Shown: positions 23,521 through 36,878, counted from the stretch's first letter. The stretch is DNA of 64,000 nt from Gymnopus androsaceus JB14 (GCA_009733575.1 ML769386.1:728033-792032), one strand, 5' to 3'. Made by a program: numbers and translations. Notes: a model not told the origin generated them from the sequence alone.

Positions 23521-25726
23521 CTAGTGGGGGCCACTTGCGAGTGAGCTATGCCTCTCCTTCAGCATAATCGATTCAGGATCGCTAAGTGGTCTCCTGATGG
23601 CGGAAGATACGTCGTGGTTAACTCTCCTCAGCTCCGGCTCAATGGCAACATAATCATAGGCGAACTCGCCCATATCCGACTCGTCAATCCCAAGAATCTC
23701 AACGTCTTCGGAAACCCGCATTCTGAGGCCAGGGATAAAGTGCATTCCCCAAAGTATGATTGTCTAGAAGAAATGCCTTGTCAACACAAGCCTTCCTTGT
23801 CCGAGGGGAAAAACTTACGGTCATTGTGAATGAGTACGCAACTCCTGCGCATGAATCGGCTATATGCCAGGGAAGTTGAATCCAATGACCATCTAACCAT
23901 CCACCAGGGATGACAGTGAAGCCGTCGAAACCAGCGACACTTGCTTGGGCGAAAATTGCAGTAAGAAGGTTTCCGACTATCCCACCGATAGCATGCGAAG
24001 CGAATACCTGAAGGCAAGATAATCAACTACTAGCTCCGGGGCCGCGAATGAAAGAAACTCACATCGAGGGAATCATCGTATCCGAAGACGAACTTGAGCT
24101 GGGTAGCGAAGTTGCATATCGTCCCAGCTGAAAATCCAAAGAGAACAGCGGCGGCTAAAGTGAAAGTAAAGATAGGGAATATAGGTAGACTAAGAGAAAT
24201 CGTACTTACGCGAGCCGACGAAGCCTGAACCGGGAGTAATTGCGACCAGTCCAGCGATAGCACCAGAGCAAAATCCGACGGCGGACCATTTGTGTTCAAT
24301 TCGGTAGTCCTACACAGAGCACAAGTCAGATAAGAATCGGAGAATAAGACTAGTTCTTACCCAGATCATCCAAGTCAGACCTCCAACACTAGCGGCTAAG
24401 TTTGTTACGATGGCGGCCTGGGCAGCCCTCAGATTTGCACTGAGCGCCGATCCACCTAGTACCGGGGTAAGATTTCAGGAGTCGTTGAATAGGTTGATAA
24501 CTTGCCGTTGAACCCAAACCTAGGAGGATTATACGTATTAGGCTCGCTTTATCAGAGAGCTGAGGAGTGACTCACCATCCAAACCACAAGAAAAGAGTCC
24601 CTAATACTACAAACGTAGTATTTTGCGGCTGTCAGATAACAAGCTTTTAGTACTATAAACCCTTTTCTCCAACGATGTACCAACCTTGTATGCTAGAGCT
24701 TCAGTGCCGTATCCTCGACGTTTTCCGAGATAGATTGAGATCGCGAGAGCGGCAGTCCCACTTGAGATGTGAACCGGAGTTCCTTGTAATTGTAAGTATT
24801 CCATCTGCATTGAGACTAGGTGTTGAGCATACCTCCCGCGAAATCGTAAGATCCATGGGCAAACGACCAGCCACTAAAGAGAGCGATTAGTCGGAAACAA
24901 GTAGCCAGTATTGGTCAAAATTTTCACTTTTTGTTCCATGTCCACGATGCAATTGGATCGTATACAAGAGTAGACCACACAAAAACAAAGACAAGCAAAG
25001 GACCTAGATGCGCGCGTTCTGCGAAACCGCCAATTGCCAACATCGGTGTAATAGCGGCAAACATAAGCTGATAAATACAGAATACGATGGAAGGAATGCG
25101 AGTACTGCCAATCGATGGTTTCTCAAGAACACCTCTGAGTCCAAAATACTCTAAAGGAACGCTTAGCAAAAATCTGGCTCTGAGAGAGTGAAGTCATTTA
25201 CTCAAGTCCCCAATGAACGAGCTTCCAGTGTCGCTGAAAGTTAGAGAGAATCCCCAGAAGAACCACTAAAAGCTGGTAAACCAACAGCGCTGCGCCAGGA
25301 GAAGGCTGGAGCATACCTGAAATGAGACCTAGCCAAATCAAAAAAGCATATGGCCAATTAAAAGTTGAAGTAGAGATTACAAAGGCAGTCCTTACCACTG
25401 CGATAGTCATCATGCTCAGATAGATCATTGAGAGGGCATTTTTCCGCCTAAAAAATTCGGGGGAAGTTAGAATGATTTTTTCGATGTGCGGTACTCTAGC
25501 ATACCTCAGTAAGCCAGAATAAAAATACCCAACGCCTGGTACCTTTTGTTTACTCGTCAATGGCATAGAACTTCATGAAGTGTTTATTCAACATTACCAT
25601 TATCCAGACGAGGGCAGTCGAAGCCAGGACCCAGGCGATATCACCAGGGTTATATACGAAGCTTTCTCCAGAGTCTGGATCTCTCCATATTATGGAACCC
25701 GAGCTATCGTAGGTTATATTCACCAT
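23521..25726 (-). CDS. Ammonium transporter (AMT/MEP family)
   Basis: Plasma-membrane ammonium uptake channel, normally induced by nitrogen limitation. The start is the ATG at 25726-25724 (MVNITYDSSG). Family blocks in order are NPGDIAWVLASTALVWIM, PGVGYFYSGLLRRKNALSMI, WFFWGFSLTFSDTGSSFIG, MFAAITPMLAIGGFAERA and NGWSFAHGSYDFAGGTPVHI. SSGTAALAISIYLGKRRGYG, FGFNGGSALSANLRAAQAAI and SHAIGGIVGNLLTAI complete the core. Both pore histidines are present, in PVHISSG and in SHAIGG. The C-terminal cytosolic tail carries GIDESDMGEFAYDY and ends at TAG 23521. There are about ten introns; the one at 24456-24505 is GC-AG (donor GCAAGTT), and residues VSFQ come from a 12-base exon at 25317-25328. All exons join in frame. 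Confidence 0.95.
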
Positions 25727-27120
25727 AAGAGTCAAGAGCCAGCACTTTGTGTTGAAGGGGGGTAAAGAAGGGGGGAACCTTCGATTGAAGAGCTAAAGGT
25801 TTTGTATTGAGTGGCATCCTTGCGAAAAAGTCACACATGATTGAAGAACCAACAGAATAATGAGCAGTGTTCTTTCCGAGCGAGCTGTCGCTGGAAAAAG
25901 ATCAAGGTACTTACGAGTTCAATTCAGACGCGACTCTGCGCGCGCTCATCTTTCGCTCGTCCTGCCCTTCATGACCTCGTTTCACCTGCTCTCACAATTT
26001 CATCATTTCCCGATGTGACTCGAGCACTCCGAAAAATCGTCCAGCTTTTCCTTCACTCCACTCCAGTTTTCCAGGCAGCTCACAGGATCATATCCATGTC
26101 AATCACCCAGTGATTATTGAAGCGGTGATTTCAAGTTGACGTTCAACTATGCCACCCGCCCTTTTCTAAAGCTGTTCAATAGAGCAGCCCCCAGCATTCC
26201 TCTTTGGATTGCCTTGCTTTCTGATACGCATGTCATGCCCGCTTGCATGTTCTCTTCGAAAACAGATCCATCTGTGTTCAACTGCGATGGCTTTACTCGA
26301 GCGGTCCCGTCATCTTCGGTAGCTGATGCTTGGACTTTGAAGTGTGATATAAGTGATAAAGTTCAACGGGGTTTAATAGTGGATTCTGTGAGTGTGCATG
26401 ATCGTTCAGTTATCTACGGCAGTCAGGAGGGTTGTTAGAATGCGTGACACCGCCACCAGTACACGTTCTTCTGACGGAAGCGCATCAGTGCTTTGTAGAG
26501 CGAAGGAAATCACCGGTGTCTAGTTCTACTAGCGGTTCACCATCCCAATGGAAGGTGACCTCTGAGAAAGAACAGTGTCCGCATTTGTCTTCCTTGTAAT
26601 GTCTTTGCCCTGCCTTGATTTTCCTTGCGTAGCAATCTTGAACGCGACACCTTTAGCAAGTTGCATGTCTCAGCTGACGTTGATGGGCAGGCTGTATGTT
26701 GGGAGGAGTGAACCGTGATTCAGTATAAATCCAGGCTGTTCTAGTGTTTGCGAAACCTTCCCTATTGGACGATAAGCCTTTTGTGGAATCTGTTCAGTTA
26801 AAAATGTATCCGGCGAATATAGCAATTTGAGGAACTTCGCGTCTATAGAAGTTTGATGTACAACGGCAAAAAGTGAGATTTTTCGCCGAGCTAACGTCGG
26901 TAGAAACCGATCGGGACTTTTGAATACCAATCTTATCTTTCACTAGGTCATGTATAGTTCGGGAGATAGTTTTATGCATATCACCTCTTCCTTTTGGATT
27001 ACTACTACCACTGCTCTTTTCGCTCGTTTTGGTGTGTTTCGGTTGCGTTTAATCTTTCTACGTCGTTGTGTGGCGTTCAGCACTTGGGAGCTATTCAGTT
27101 GAACTTGACGTGAATTGGTC
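25727..27120. other. 1.4 kb without a recognised gene
   Basis: The region separates the divergent ammonium transporter and methyltransferase genes and must contain both promoters. Frames of up to 100 codons at 25841-26438 and 26670-27215 have no recognisable domain. I scanned for GATA-type boxes expected for nitrogen control but cannot claim an enrichment by eye. Confidence 0.45.
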
Positions 27121-30100
27121 ATGTCTTCGAGGAGTGGTGCAGCAAGGAAACGGTTGCAGCAGCCCAAACCACAGAAGAGCAGCTCGTTTAAATCCACATT
27201 CATCAAGAGCTTCACTTCTGACGCGAAATCTCCTCCGCCCCCGCCTATAACAAGTCCAACTCCGAACCAGGCTTACAGCCATTCGGACACGTCTGATGTC
27301 GAGGATTTTGGATTGGCAGCCCCCTCTGCTTCAGTATTACCAACATCTTCTGTCAATTGGCATGTGCCGCAGGTCACGTCGGTCAGTAACCCGTACCGAC
27401 TCCGTAGACCTTCAGAAAATGCTCAAAATAATGTTGGGGCTACCCCTTCATCTTCCTTTCAAACAATGCCATATCCTTCTCCTCCGGAATCACGAGAGGA
27501 CATACATCTTCGAGCTCTTTCTCCCGCTGGTTCTTTCTTGGTACAGAAATCCGTCTCGTCAGATGGCTCGCTCTACGATCCTCTTCTGTTTCAAACAGAG
27601 TCGCGCTCAGAACAGTCGCATTATGGATCTGCACCGGTATCCATGCTTTCCGTTTCGAGCTCTTTGCATTCGAGCTCCTCCCCCTCCCAAACAAGCACTG
27701 CGATAAATTACGGTCATCATTATCCCTCCCCACCTCCTTCATCCAACTCCGATCCTCTGTCGCCGTTAAGCCTGAGTCCGGCCAGCACGGATCATCGCAG
27801 TCTGCCCCAACTGGTCTTTTCAGAGTCTTCTTCGGATTCCACTTCTACAAGATCTAGCGACATGAGTTCGTTATCATCTTTAGCAGTGAATCCTCCAAGC
27901 TCCGTATTTTCTTCCTCCTCCTCCTCAGGTTCCGGTTCTCCAGAATCGGTTCGTCCTCCCTCGAAACCTGGATTCGTTTATCCAGGATCTCGCTCGTTGG
28001 GAAGGCCATCCCCGGGCGGTCCGAAATTTAGGTTCAAGTCAAAAAGGAAGGGCACGGAGCTGGACGATGCTGATGAAGGTGGCTATAGCATATCAGGTCA
28101 GTACCAGCAGGCGAGATCTGTTGGACTGAGAGTATCAGTATCGGGACCTTCATCGATCTGCGCGCCGTCCTTGAGGTCTGGAAATTCGTCGAGTAACTCT
28201 TCTGGAGGGTCGATGAAGAGTTCCGATTCTGGGTTTGTTTTCCATACTACTCGTTCGCGCGGACATCCCAACAGCGCGCCTCTCACATTTACGAAGAAGA
28301 AATCGGACTACTCTGAAGCAGAAGTGGGTAGCAGTGCTCCCAAATTTATGGGCATTTCCCTCAAGCGGAAAAAGAACAACAGCCTGAAGGCCCAAATTGG
28401 GACCATACCAGAATCGCCCTCTGGTAATACAGCGATGCAGGACAGCCTTGAAACTACTACTCCTACTACCGAGGTGTTCAGCGAGCTTCGTCTTTCTCCG
28501 GGGCATAGAGATATGACACCAGTACCAAAACTACCTCCCAAACTTGGAACTTATCCTTTCGATCCCTACGATTCGACCCTCCTTGAAAAGTAAGCATCTT
28601 TGGTTCGGCTGTCTCGGACACGTTTAATTTTCTATTGACAGTGACAAGTCCACTTACATGCTCCTTCGACGCCTCAATTCGAATAATACGCCGTCATTTA
28701 TCCATTATGGAAATGACCCGCCTTCCTCAGTTCTTGATCTAGGTACGCATACTCTCTCACCCTAATCAGCTCACCTAACCTACTCAACCTAACAGGTTGC
28801 GGCCAAGCTCATTGGATACTGGAGGCCGCAATTCACTGGAAAGGTTATGGAACTCGATTTACAGGCTTTGACCTTGCAGATACGATGAAGGTCATACGTC
28901 CCCTCGCGATCAAGAATGGTGTTTCTGACAACATCAGGTTCGTGCGAGGCAACTTGTGAGTAGAAAATAACTTTATGCACGTATTGGATATTTTAACAGC
29001 CAAGTTATATTGTAGCCTGAAACGACCGTTGCCTTTTGATAATGAGTCGTTCGACCTTGTTCGAATGGCAAATTTGACGTATGCCATCTCCTACGACAAG
29101 TGGGACTTTGTCTTGGGAGAGGTTCGTCGAGTTTTGACGGTAGGAGGACGCTTGGAGCTTGTAGACGACCATATATTTTTCCCAGCTGCCACACCTACCG
29201 CGTCATCGCTGCCGAAAAAGGTCTCACAGCACCTGCAAGAGTTGGAAGATGGTGACCTGTATGATACGTACGCAGCTGGGCTAGATGATGAAGGTGAAGC
29301 TTCTGATACAGCGACGCTAAATGCAAACAGAGCTGGTCCAAGGTCGCCAGCCTCTCGGCGGGCGACTTTGGCTGAAGCTCCTGCGCCTGCTCCGAATCGT
29401 CTGCCAGATGTTGACTCTCAATTCTGGGCCGAGCAGATGGATTCATCGCGGGAGCTTGAGACGCTCTTTGAACATATGATGAATCTCAAATTTGGGATAC
29501 ACCTTTGTCCGTCCGAGTTTATCCTGGAGATGATGTCCCAGATCTTTGGACATTCGAGGGAGGTCACGACTATGCATCTAACCGTAGCGCCTCCGGAATC
29601 AAAACCAGCCGTAGCGAGCACATCTACGGCTCAATCAAGCGCGAATGTACATGGATCGACTTCTTCATCAGCTGGCGTTCATCCCGCAGAGAATGACGAT
29701 GAGCGTGATCCGCTTGAACTCTCGCCTGGACTCATCTTGTGGCCGTCTACTTTGATTCCTATGTCGCACACGGAGTTACAAATGCATGCTCTGAAGCACC
29801 CTCGGACGTTGTTGTCATGCAAAACAGCGTTATCTGAATACGCTATGGAATCATTCGACATTGAAACGGAGGACGATATGGTTATGGAAGCGGTATGGGA
29901 GTACGAAGGGTGAGTACTGAACGTCCTTATGTCCTAAAATCAATTTATTCAAGCACTTTCCCCAGCTTTTTGAATTCACGACTCAACCCGCCACTCCAGA
30001 CAGCCGAAGTCGTGTCCATGCGTTCTCCAATATCCCCTACCTCCGGGTCTGACTTTCACCTTCCACAAAATGCGTCCAACTCAAATCGCAATTCCATATA

Positions 30101-30575
30101 CTCCATATCTTCGGTAACTAGCGAGGCTCGTTCTGCTATGTGGGATTATGACTTGTGAGTGGTTTCTTGCAGTTTTTACTAGTACTGTATGGCTGACAAA
30201 ATATCTCCATTTTTTAGTGAACTTCGGCACCACTTTGCATGGCCGCTGGACAACTCCTCTGATGCTCTCAATGCATATCCTTCTCCTACCTCTGCTTCCC
30301 CTGAACCTCTGGGTGCTTCCACACCTATGAACGGAAGACTACGAGGTCAGAGTATATCTTCGACAACAGATACCATCGCCTCGGATCTTCCGAGCTTCTC
30401 TTCGCACACACAGACAGAGGTGCCGACAGAGGTGCAAACGAGGAGAGAAAGTATTGCTCCCCCAGATTACAGTGCCACGGACCCTACTCATGTGCGAACT
30501 TTCCATATCTATGAGGCTATTAAGATGGACCCAGCACTGTTTTCCCCCATCGAGCCTACAATGAGTCCAATCTAG
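27121..30575 (+). CDS. SAM-dependent methyltransferase with long Ser-rich N-terminus
   Basis: ATG 27121 opens about 490 residues of Ser/Pro-rich, probably disordered sequence (MSSRSGAARKRLQQPKPQKS). After introns near 28592-28641 and 28742-28796, the class-I methyltransferase fold begins at STYMLLRRLNSNNTPSFIHY. Motif I is VLDLGCGQAHWILEAAIHW, motif II around GYGTRFTGFDLAD. RFVRGNF, then PFDNESFDLVRMANLTYAIS and EVRRVLTVGGRLELVDDHIF are the later SAM-fold motifs. A C-terminal extension includes LELSPGLILWPSTLIPMSHT and a last exon ending IEPTMSPI at TAG 30575. Introns at about 29911-29967 and 30157-30218 keep the frame. Such Ser-rich plus Methyltransf fusions are usual in basidiomycetes; the substrate is unknown. 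No frameshift was seen. Confidence 0.85.
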
Positions 30576-30712
30576 TAACTTTTTCCTAGTACATTTTATC
30601 GTTCGATCTATCATTATTATCAACTCATTTTATGTCACGATATAACTCATGTATAAGTATGTAGGTAGTGGTGGTATTCTGTACTTGGCAGAACACTTTT
30701 TTGAAGTACAGC

Positions 30713-33343
30713 CTATTCTGGATCTGAATCAGAGTCTATGTTTATGGATGGCATCTCCTCATCGTCGTCATCATCATCCACCATCCCTGAAGGTGCAGAA
30801 TCAACGTGGTTGATTGCACCAGTAGGCTTGGTTGCTTCCGTTTCCAGAGGATAGGAAGGAGCGGGTTTTGCAGAAATCAAGGTCGATGTCACAGTTGGAG
30901 GTATTACTGGATCTGAGCGCGTCTTGTGTGGTACTACTGGTGGTGCCACATTAGCAGCTACATATGTGGATGTGACAATGGAAGATCCTGCAGAGGGAAG
31001 CGGAGATAGTGCTCGCTCGGAAGCTTTCGCCATTAGCACATCCGCGGTAGGAGAAGGAGGTAATTGGGTTGATAGGTTGGAAAGCCCTAGGTCTTCTCGA
31101 GCTTCCACCTCTTCCGTACTCTCTTCTGATCGAAAGAGAGTGAGAGAGTCAACATTCGGCAATGGTCTAATGAGTGGAGGGAGACGAGGGTGAATGAGAA
31201 TGTCCACTTTGCGCATGAGATCCTACCCAGAGGTCAAACACTTTCAAGTTTCGAGTTCAATGCTCTTACCTGATCGACATTTGTGCTTGATGTAGCGTCT
31301 AGGACAAGGCCCAAACTTTTGCTCATGGCACTCGTAGTGCCAGACCCCAGTTCAATCGCTATTTCACGTATTTTGGATAGCAGTGAATCGTACATCTGAG
31401 GATATGGAGACAATGTGGACAGGCATCATTTGGGGTAGCCCAAGAAATACAGCCAGTATGACTCGAGATGCCATCGAATGCAGCGCAGGCGATACATCCG
31501 CATTGCGAAGAAGTAACTGCAGGACTATAATTCAGGTGAGCTGGGTTGCTGCACGATAAATGTGCAACCTTACCGATCACAAGCGGTTAAAAGAACTTTC
31601 GCGTCATCAACTGCAGGACACACGACATCGCCTGAAGTTCTGAACAATTCGTCTCCTTCATAGGTCCTCAGTCGTTTTTTGCCTTTCTTGGTTTTTCCCG
31701 ATCCATTTACTTGGTCTATGCTGTTTTGTACGTCGGTTTGGCTCGGTAAGACGAGCGTGGTGTCGGACAAGACGAATTTTGGCCAAGCGTGAAGACAAAA
31801 CCGTAGAGTTTGTAGGATGACAGTGGATGAGCAGAACGTGCACTGTCTCCTAGAAAGATCACTCGCAAGCTCCTGGGTCAATGTTATCAGGACGTTACGA
31901 TGCAAATACACTATACTCCTTACCCAGGAAGTTTCTGTTCAAGGTGAAACGCGATGTAGGACAACAATTTTGAAGAATACGCGGTCAGATGACGGCCAAT
32001 GCTATTCAAAAGTTTAAGCGGAAGCGAGTCAAAGAAACAAATATAACATACCATTTAGCGAGACATGTTATTAGATCGCAAGCAGCTTTCCAGATTCTTG
32101 GAATGATAGAGGTCTCTACAGCCCAAACAACGGGGTCCGCACTGGCTGGCGCCTGTTAATAATAATTAGGGAAGTCGCATAAAACCAAGGGGGACAACTA
32201 GCCTCATCTTCTACTGTTACGAGAACCATTTGCGAAGCTAGTTTTATCAATGAGCCAACAGGGACTTGTACAGGTCGCTGGGTGGGAGATCTGTATAATG
32301 TAAATGGAGAAGCCGCAAGAGGCGTAAGATGTTTACTCACTGAAGCAAGTCACAGAGCACTCGAATCGACGCGCACAAACGCTCCATGCTAAGCGTAACA
32401 GAGGTTGTCGGCTCTTCATGCAAGAGCTGTATCTGCGGTAAACGACCTAAAAACCGATTTGATTCCTTAACCAACGCATGTCTTGAAGTGCTTACCATTT
32501 TCATCTGGGAAGGTGGTCCTTACACCAAAGAAAGCCGTCCAAGCAGAGCCAATGGATTCGTCCAAAGACTTCCGCCACAGATTTGCTGATCCCACTTTTC
32601 CTCCTGTAAAATGAAGAACGGAGTATAGTCCAGATGCAAGTCCAACCAGTTCTTGGTTGACGTGACTGGGGGAGCTTTGAGCGAATATTCGAGAGACAAT
32701 AGTTGAGAGTGCTGTATGGGAGGTTCGATGTATATTGGGATACAGAGGAATGAGCCGCGTAAGAGTCGTCAAGGCAAGTTTCTGTACAATGAGATAAGTA
32801 TACAATAGCGTTGTTATTTGGCTAGCCAAACCTTCAGTTCGAGATCGACGTCTTTCTCGAGAAAAAGAATGAGTGCCGCGGTGAATTTCGGCACGTTGGG
32901 TGTTGAGACCTGTCTCTGGAATTCAGGAATGTCCGTCGCGTTGCTGAATACTATCCTGCACAAGTTGACGGAAGCTTTCAGTGCTGGCAGCGAATCTTTT
33001 TTCTTTATATGTCAAGAAATTAAACGATTGAGAACAGGATACAAATAGATGTACGGACGGAGAGCATTGGTATGGCAGTACCTAGCCAGCTCTGCGCACA
33101 TTCAACCATGACTGATTTAGAGTATACCGATGTCCTATGTGCCAAACACAGACCCGCCCATCGCGCTCCAGCATCTTTCGAATGGAGAAGAGAGTTCAAT
33201 CTTGAATTCCATTTCGTTAGGTGAGGGGACGGAGTGAAATGTTGGGGAGTGAGAGTATCGAGAACATAAGGGAGATGTATCACTGTAGAAGCGTCCGAAG
33301 TCAGATGAAAGCTCAACAGAGCCTTCAAAGGATGAGAATCCAT
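30713..33343 (-). CDS. RIX1: RIX1 pre-60S ribosome assembly protein (PELP1 homologue)
   Basis: Rix1, with Ipi1 and Ipi3, acts in the nucleus on pre-60S particles and ITS2 removal. From ATG 33343 the protein reads MDSHPLKALLSFHLTSDAST, then the RIX1-domain signature SLLHSKDAGARWAGLCLA. Helical repeats follow, with TAALILFLEKDVDLELKKLA, RLIPLYPNIHRTSHTALSTI and ELVGLASGLYSVLHFTGGK. Middle exons (about 32400-31240) are shorter and I did not resolve every junction. The last exon (31216-30713) is disordered, with MVDDDDDDEEMPSINIDSDS, an acidic tail like that of PELP1/Rix1 proteins, and stops at TAG 30713. The start lies 117 bases from the divergent SEC10 start. Confidence 0.85.
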
Positions 33344-33460
33344 AATGATAGTGCGTGAAGAAAAAAATCAGAATAAGCGCCGTCTGTAGAGATGAGCATA
33401 TGTTATTATTGTTGAGACGCCCACTACCGTTGCTTGCTTTTAACGTTCATCACAGTGACA
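33344..33460. promoter_or_regulatory. 117-base bidirectional promoter, RIX1/SEC10
   Basis: The two start codons point away from each other across 117 bases, so both housekeeping promoters share this space. No TATA box is evident. Confidence 0.6.
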
Positions 33461-36400
33461 ATGGAGCTTGATCCTGCTGTTGAAGCTCAGCTCCAGTTAT
33501 CTCAGTTCAAAGTTGGTCTTTGTTTAGATTGTTTTATTCTAATCTAATCCTCCTTCTTGCAGGGTAAATTCGATGTCACAGAGTTCGTCGGAGGTGTTTC
33601 CGAGAAACTCATCGCGCAGTCCACGGCCGATGCTGGTCGTATGTCAAGTCTTTTTGAAGTAGAGATCGGGTCTCTCTAATAATTCGTCTTAAAGCTTTTG
33701 ATCCAATGCCTTTCATCAAAACATTCGAAGCCGCCGTAGACAAGCTCATTGCCGTTCGCAAGGATGTTCAAGCCAAGACTGAACAAATGGAGAAAAGCGT
33801 TAGAGTGTCAGAAAGAGAATACTCAAAGAAGATGGCGGACTTGAATCGCGGATTTGAGGTATTACTCTTCCGTCAATTAGCTGCGGTTACTTACACTTGT
33901 TGTTCAGTCAGTTGGAAACTCCTTCTCCGGAATGGAAAGTCGAATGAACGAAGTCAGTAGCACAGCGATCAGAATCGGTGCGTGCCAGTATCTCATTCAC
34001 TGGTATCTACTAATTCCTGACCCAGGGGAACAACTGGAAACTGTCCATATTGAACGTCAGAGGGCTCAGGCCGCCTACGATATCATCGATTATTATAATC
34101 AGTTTTCTCGCGGCGATACAACACGGTTAGACGCGTTGCGGAAAGATGGTCGCCCAGGGAGACGGCAGGTAGCTGTTCTGCTAAGAAGATTGAATACAGT
34201 TGCCAAGGAAGTGGACCTTCCAACGGCTGACGAGGTGCGGGCGAAACCTTTCACTCTCACATCAGGTTTGCTCACTTGCCGAGTCAGACGCGCGAAAGCA
34301 TTGAGAAATATTGTGAAAAGTTTGAAAAGGAAATGTTGAATTTATTCGACAGGTGTTATCGGAAGGGGGATCCGAAGATGATGCATGTAGGAGGGATACC
34401 CAACCTTTTCGCGCTTTCTATCACTGACCACAGCTTGCAGCACTGCGCGCAAACTCTTCTGGAATTCAACGGCGGCTCCTCATGCATTCAAGTATATGTG
34501 AATCAGCATGATTTCTTTATCAATAACGTCCGAGAATCGAAACAAGTTGAAGACTCCCTTTTGTATGTATATATTCCTAATCTACCCGCTTCATAACATT
34601 TAATATCTGGCCTAGGTGGAATGTTATATCCGATCCAGACACTAGCCCTCCCAAGAACGAGAGGGGACTTACGGAACTGTTCGCTGAAATAAGGGTTACG
34701 GTGGATACTGAAGCTCAGATCGTCAAAGCCGTATTTCCTAACCCTCCCGTGGTGATGCAAGTCTTTTTACAGCGCGTATTTGCTCAATCTGTGGGGGTTT
34801 TCTCTTTTTCTGTCTGATCTTGACTGAATATTCTCGCCATAGATACTACAACATATGGAACAGTTACTTCATAGGGCAGCTGCGATGTCTGACCTGGCAT
34901 ATCTTCGAGTATTGCAGCTTGTACACATCCAGGCCTCTTCTCTTGTCGAAGATCTCAAAGTGTATGAACTACCTGCTTCAGGTTCTCGCATGCCGTTTGA
35001 GTCAGGGGAGCTAAACAGGACCTTGGGAAGTGCTAATACCGGGCCTACTGCTTCCACTACTTTGACCGCAATGTTGGAAACTGCAATGGAGGAACTTTTC
35101 GTTCCATACACGGAAGGGCAACGGTACTTGGAGAGAGAAAGTCAAAGTCTTGGGACACTATATGCCGGTCTTTTGATGGATTTCACTCGCTACCACCAAG
35201 TACGTGTTGAACATTCACTTTTTATGTATCTCGAGTTGGTCTATTCAATTCGTTTGTTCAGGCTAGATTACCAAAAGGCAAATCCTCAATTTTCGATCGA
35301 GTGGTCAATCAGCTTAGCACTGCAGCCGCTACCACGTCCACTGGGGGTGTTCAAACGACTTCTGCTCAAGCAGCCAACGCCATTCTGAGGTTCGGTGGTC
35401 TCAATGCCGAGAAGAACATCGAGGAAGAGCCCGTTCGCGATGAAGATGGTCAGCTCAGCGTGGACGTCGCCGAAAAAATGTTGAAATGGCATGCCGAAGC
35501 CATCGGGAGATGTGTGGAACTAAGTGCACCTAATGATGTGTGAGCAGTTTTTTGTTCAATTTGTTAGGTTTCCTCCTGACGTTTGGAGCGTTTTAGGTCA
35601 AAAAATACATTCGCTCTTCTTCGAGTGTTAGCTGAAGCGATATGTACAGCCTACATTGAATTAGCGATCGAGACGTACGTCCAGTCACTAGGAACCATTT
35701 AAGCATGCCTAACCCTCGCCACAATTCTCCAGAGCTCAGGCTCGGTTGGATGCCATGGACCCCAAGGCTGAGCCGCTGCTGCAGGTTTTATCGGTTCTTC
35801 GGACAGTGGACCTTATTTGCCACCTTTGGCAGCAGTATGTTAACACTGCTCTGCTTCCGCTCGCTAGTTCATCCGTTACTATCCGTCGGGAGATGCTTGT
35901 CTTCAATAATCAGACTGTCAGTCGGGTAGAAGGAGGTGCAAATCAATTCATTCATCGTCTCACAGATAGTTCGTGCCTATTTTTCCAGACAATTGTCGTT
36001 TGCTGATGAGTCCTTCAGGTATTGTTTCATGGCTCTCTACTCAACTTTCTAAACAAAAGCGCAATGACTTTAAGCCAAAGAACGATGATATTTCCTTTGC
36101 CCGAGTAAATACAGAGCCCTGTGTTGCTTGCTGCGACATGCTGGAAAAGGTTCGGGATGCTGCCAAAGCCAGCCTGAGTGGCAAAAACTTGGAAGTATTT
36201 TTGATGGAAATTGGTATCTCATTCCATAGGCGAGTGTCTCTCATAAGTTGACATATAGTCTTCTTACTTATACGGCGCAGTCTCCTACTTGAACACCTTC
36301 GAAAGTTCCCTGTTAGTGCCACAGGCGGATTGATGTTAGCCAAGTGCGTTGACATTTCTCTCTGTCGCCAACTTATTTGACCTCAAATTCGGTTACAGGG

Positions 36401-36828
36401 ATATACGAATGTATCAAGATACTGTCAGCAGTTTCGGTATCCCTTCGTTGACTGAACGATTCGAATTTATCCGTCAACTCGGCCAAGTGTTTCTTCTTAG
36501 TCCGGAGATTCTCAAGTCCTACATCACCGAAAACTACCTTGGTCGGATTGAGCCCAGTCTACTCAAACCGTATCTTTCCCAACGCAGTGATTGGGGTCAG
36601 TTTGAAAAGGGCTTCAATGACAGCGACCCCACGGATGGTGCGGCGTCCGAAACGAAGAGTCGCTTTGGCAGACTGAGTGTCATGATGAAGGACCTGGAAT
36701 CTTTGAAAATGGAAGGACTCCGGCTTAGCGAAGGAATTTCTGTTGGAATACCAACACTTCCTAGTAGTTTCGCTGTTCCTAGCAGTTTCGCTGGAACCTT
36801 TTCCATTAGTTCCAGACTCGGAAATTGA
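33461..36828 (+). CDS. SEC10: Exocyst complex subunit Sec10
   Basis: Sec10 is a core subunit of the exocyst, tethering secretory vesicles at the plasma membrane. ATG 33461 starts MELDPAVEAQLQLSQFKGKF. Family blocks are FDPMPFIKTFEAAVDKLIAV, IRIGEQLETVHIERQRAQAA, YDIIDYYNQFSRGDTTRLDA and TRESIEKYCEKFEKEMLNLF. FNGGSSCIQVYVNQHDFFIN, LAEAICTAYIELAIETAQAR and LLLEHLRKFPVSATGGLMLA follow, then YQDTVSSFGIPSLTERFEFI. There are about fifteen exons, all joining in frame. The junction at 36229/36281 needs a GC-AG intron (AG before GCGAGTG), giving FHSLLLEHL where most relatives have FHRLLLEHL. The stop is TGA 36828. The gene is intact over about 3.4 kb, a useful contrast with the frameshifted neighbours. 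Its 3' end is 50 bases from the convergent enoyl-CoA hydratase stop. Confidence 0.95.
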
Positions 36829-36878
36829 TTTCATGGTACATAGTTATTTTGTTCTTAACTTATTACATTTTTCAGACT

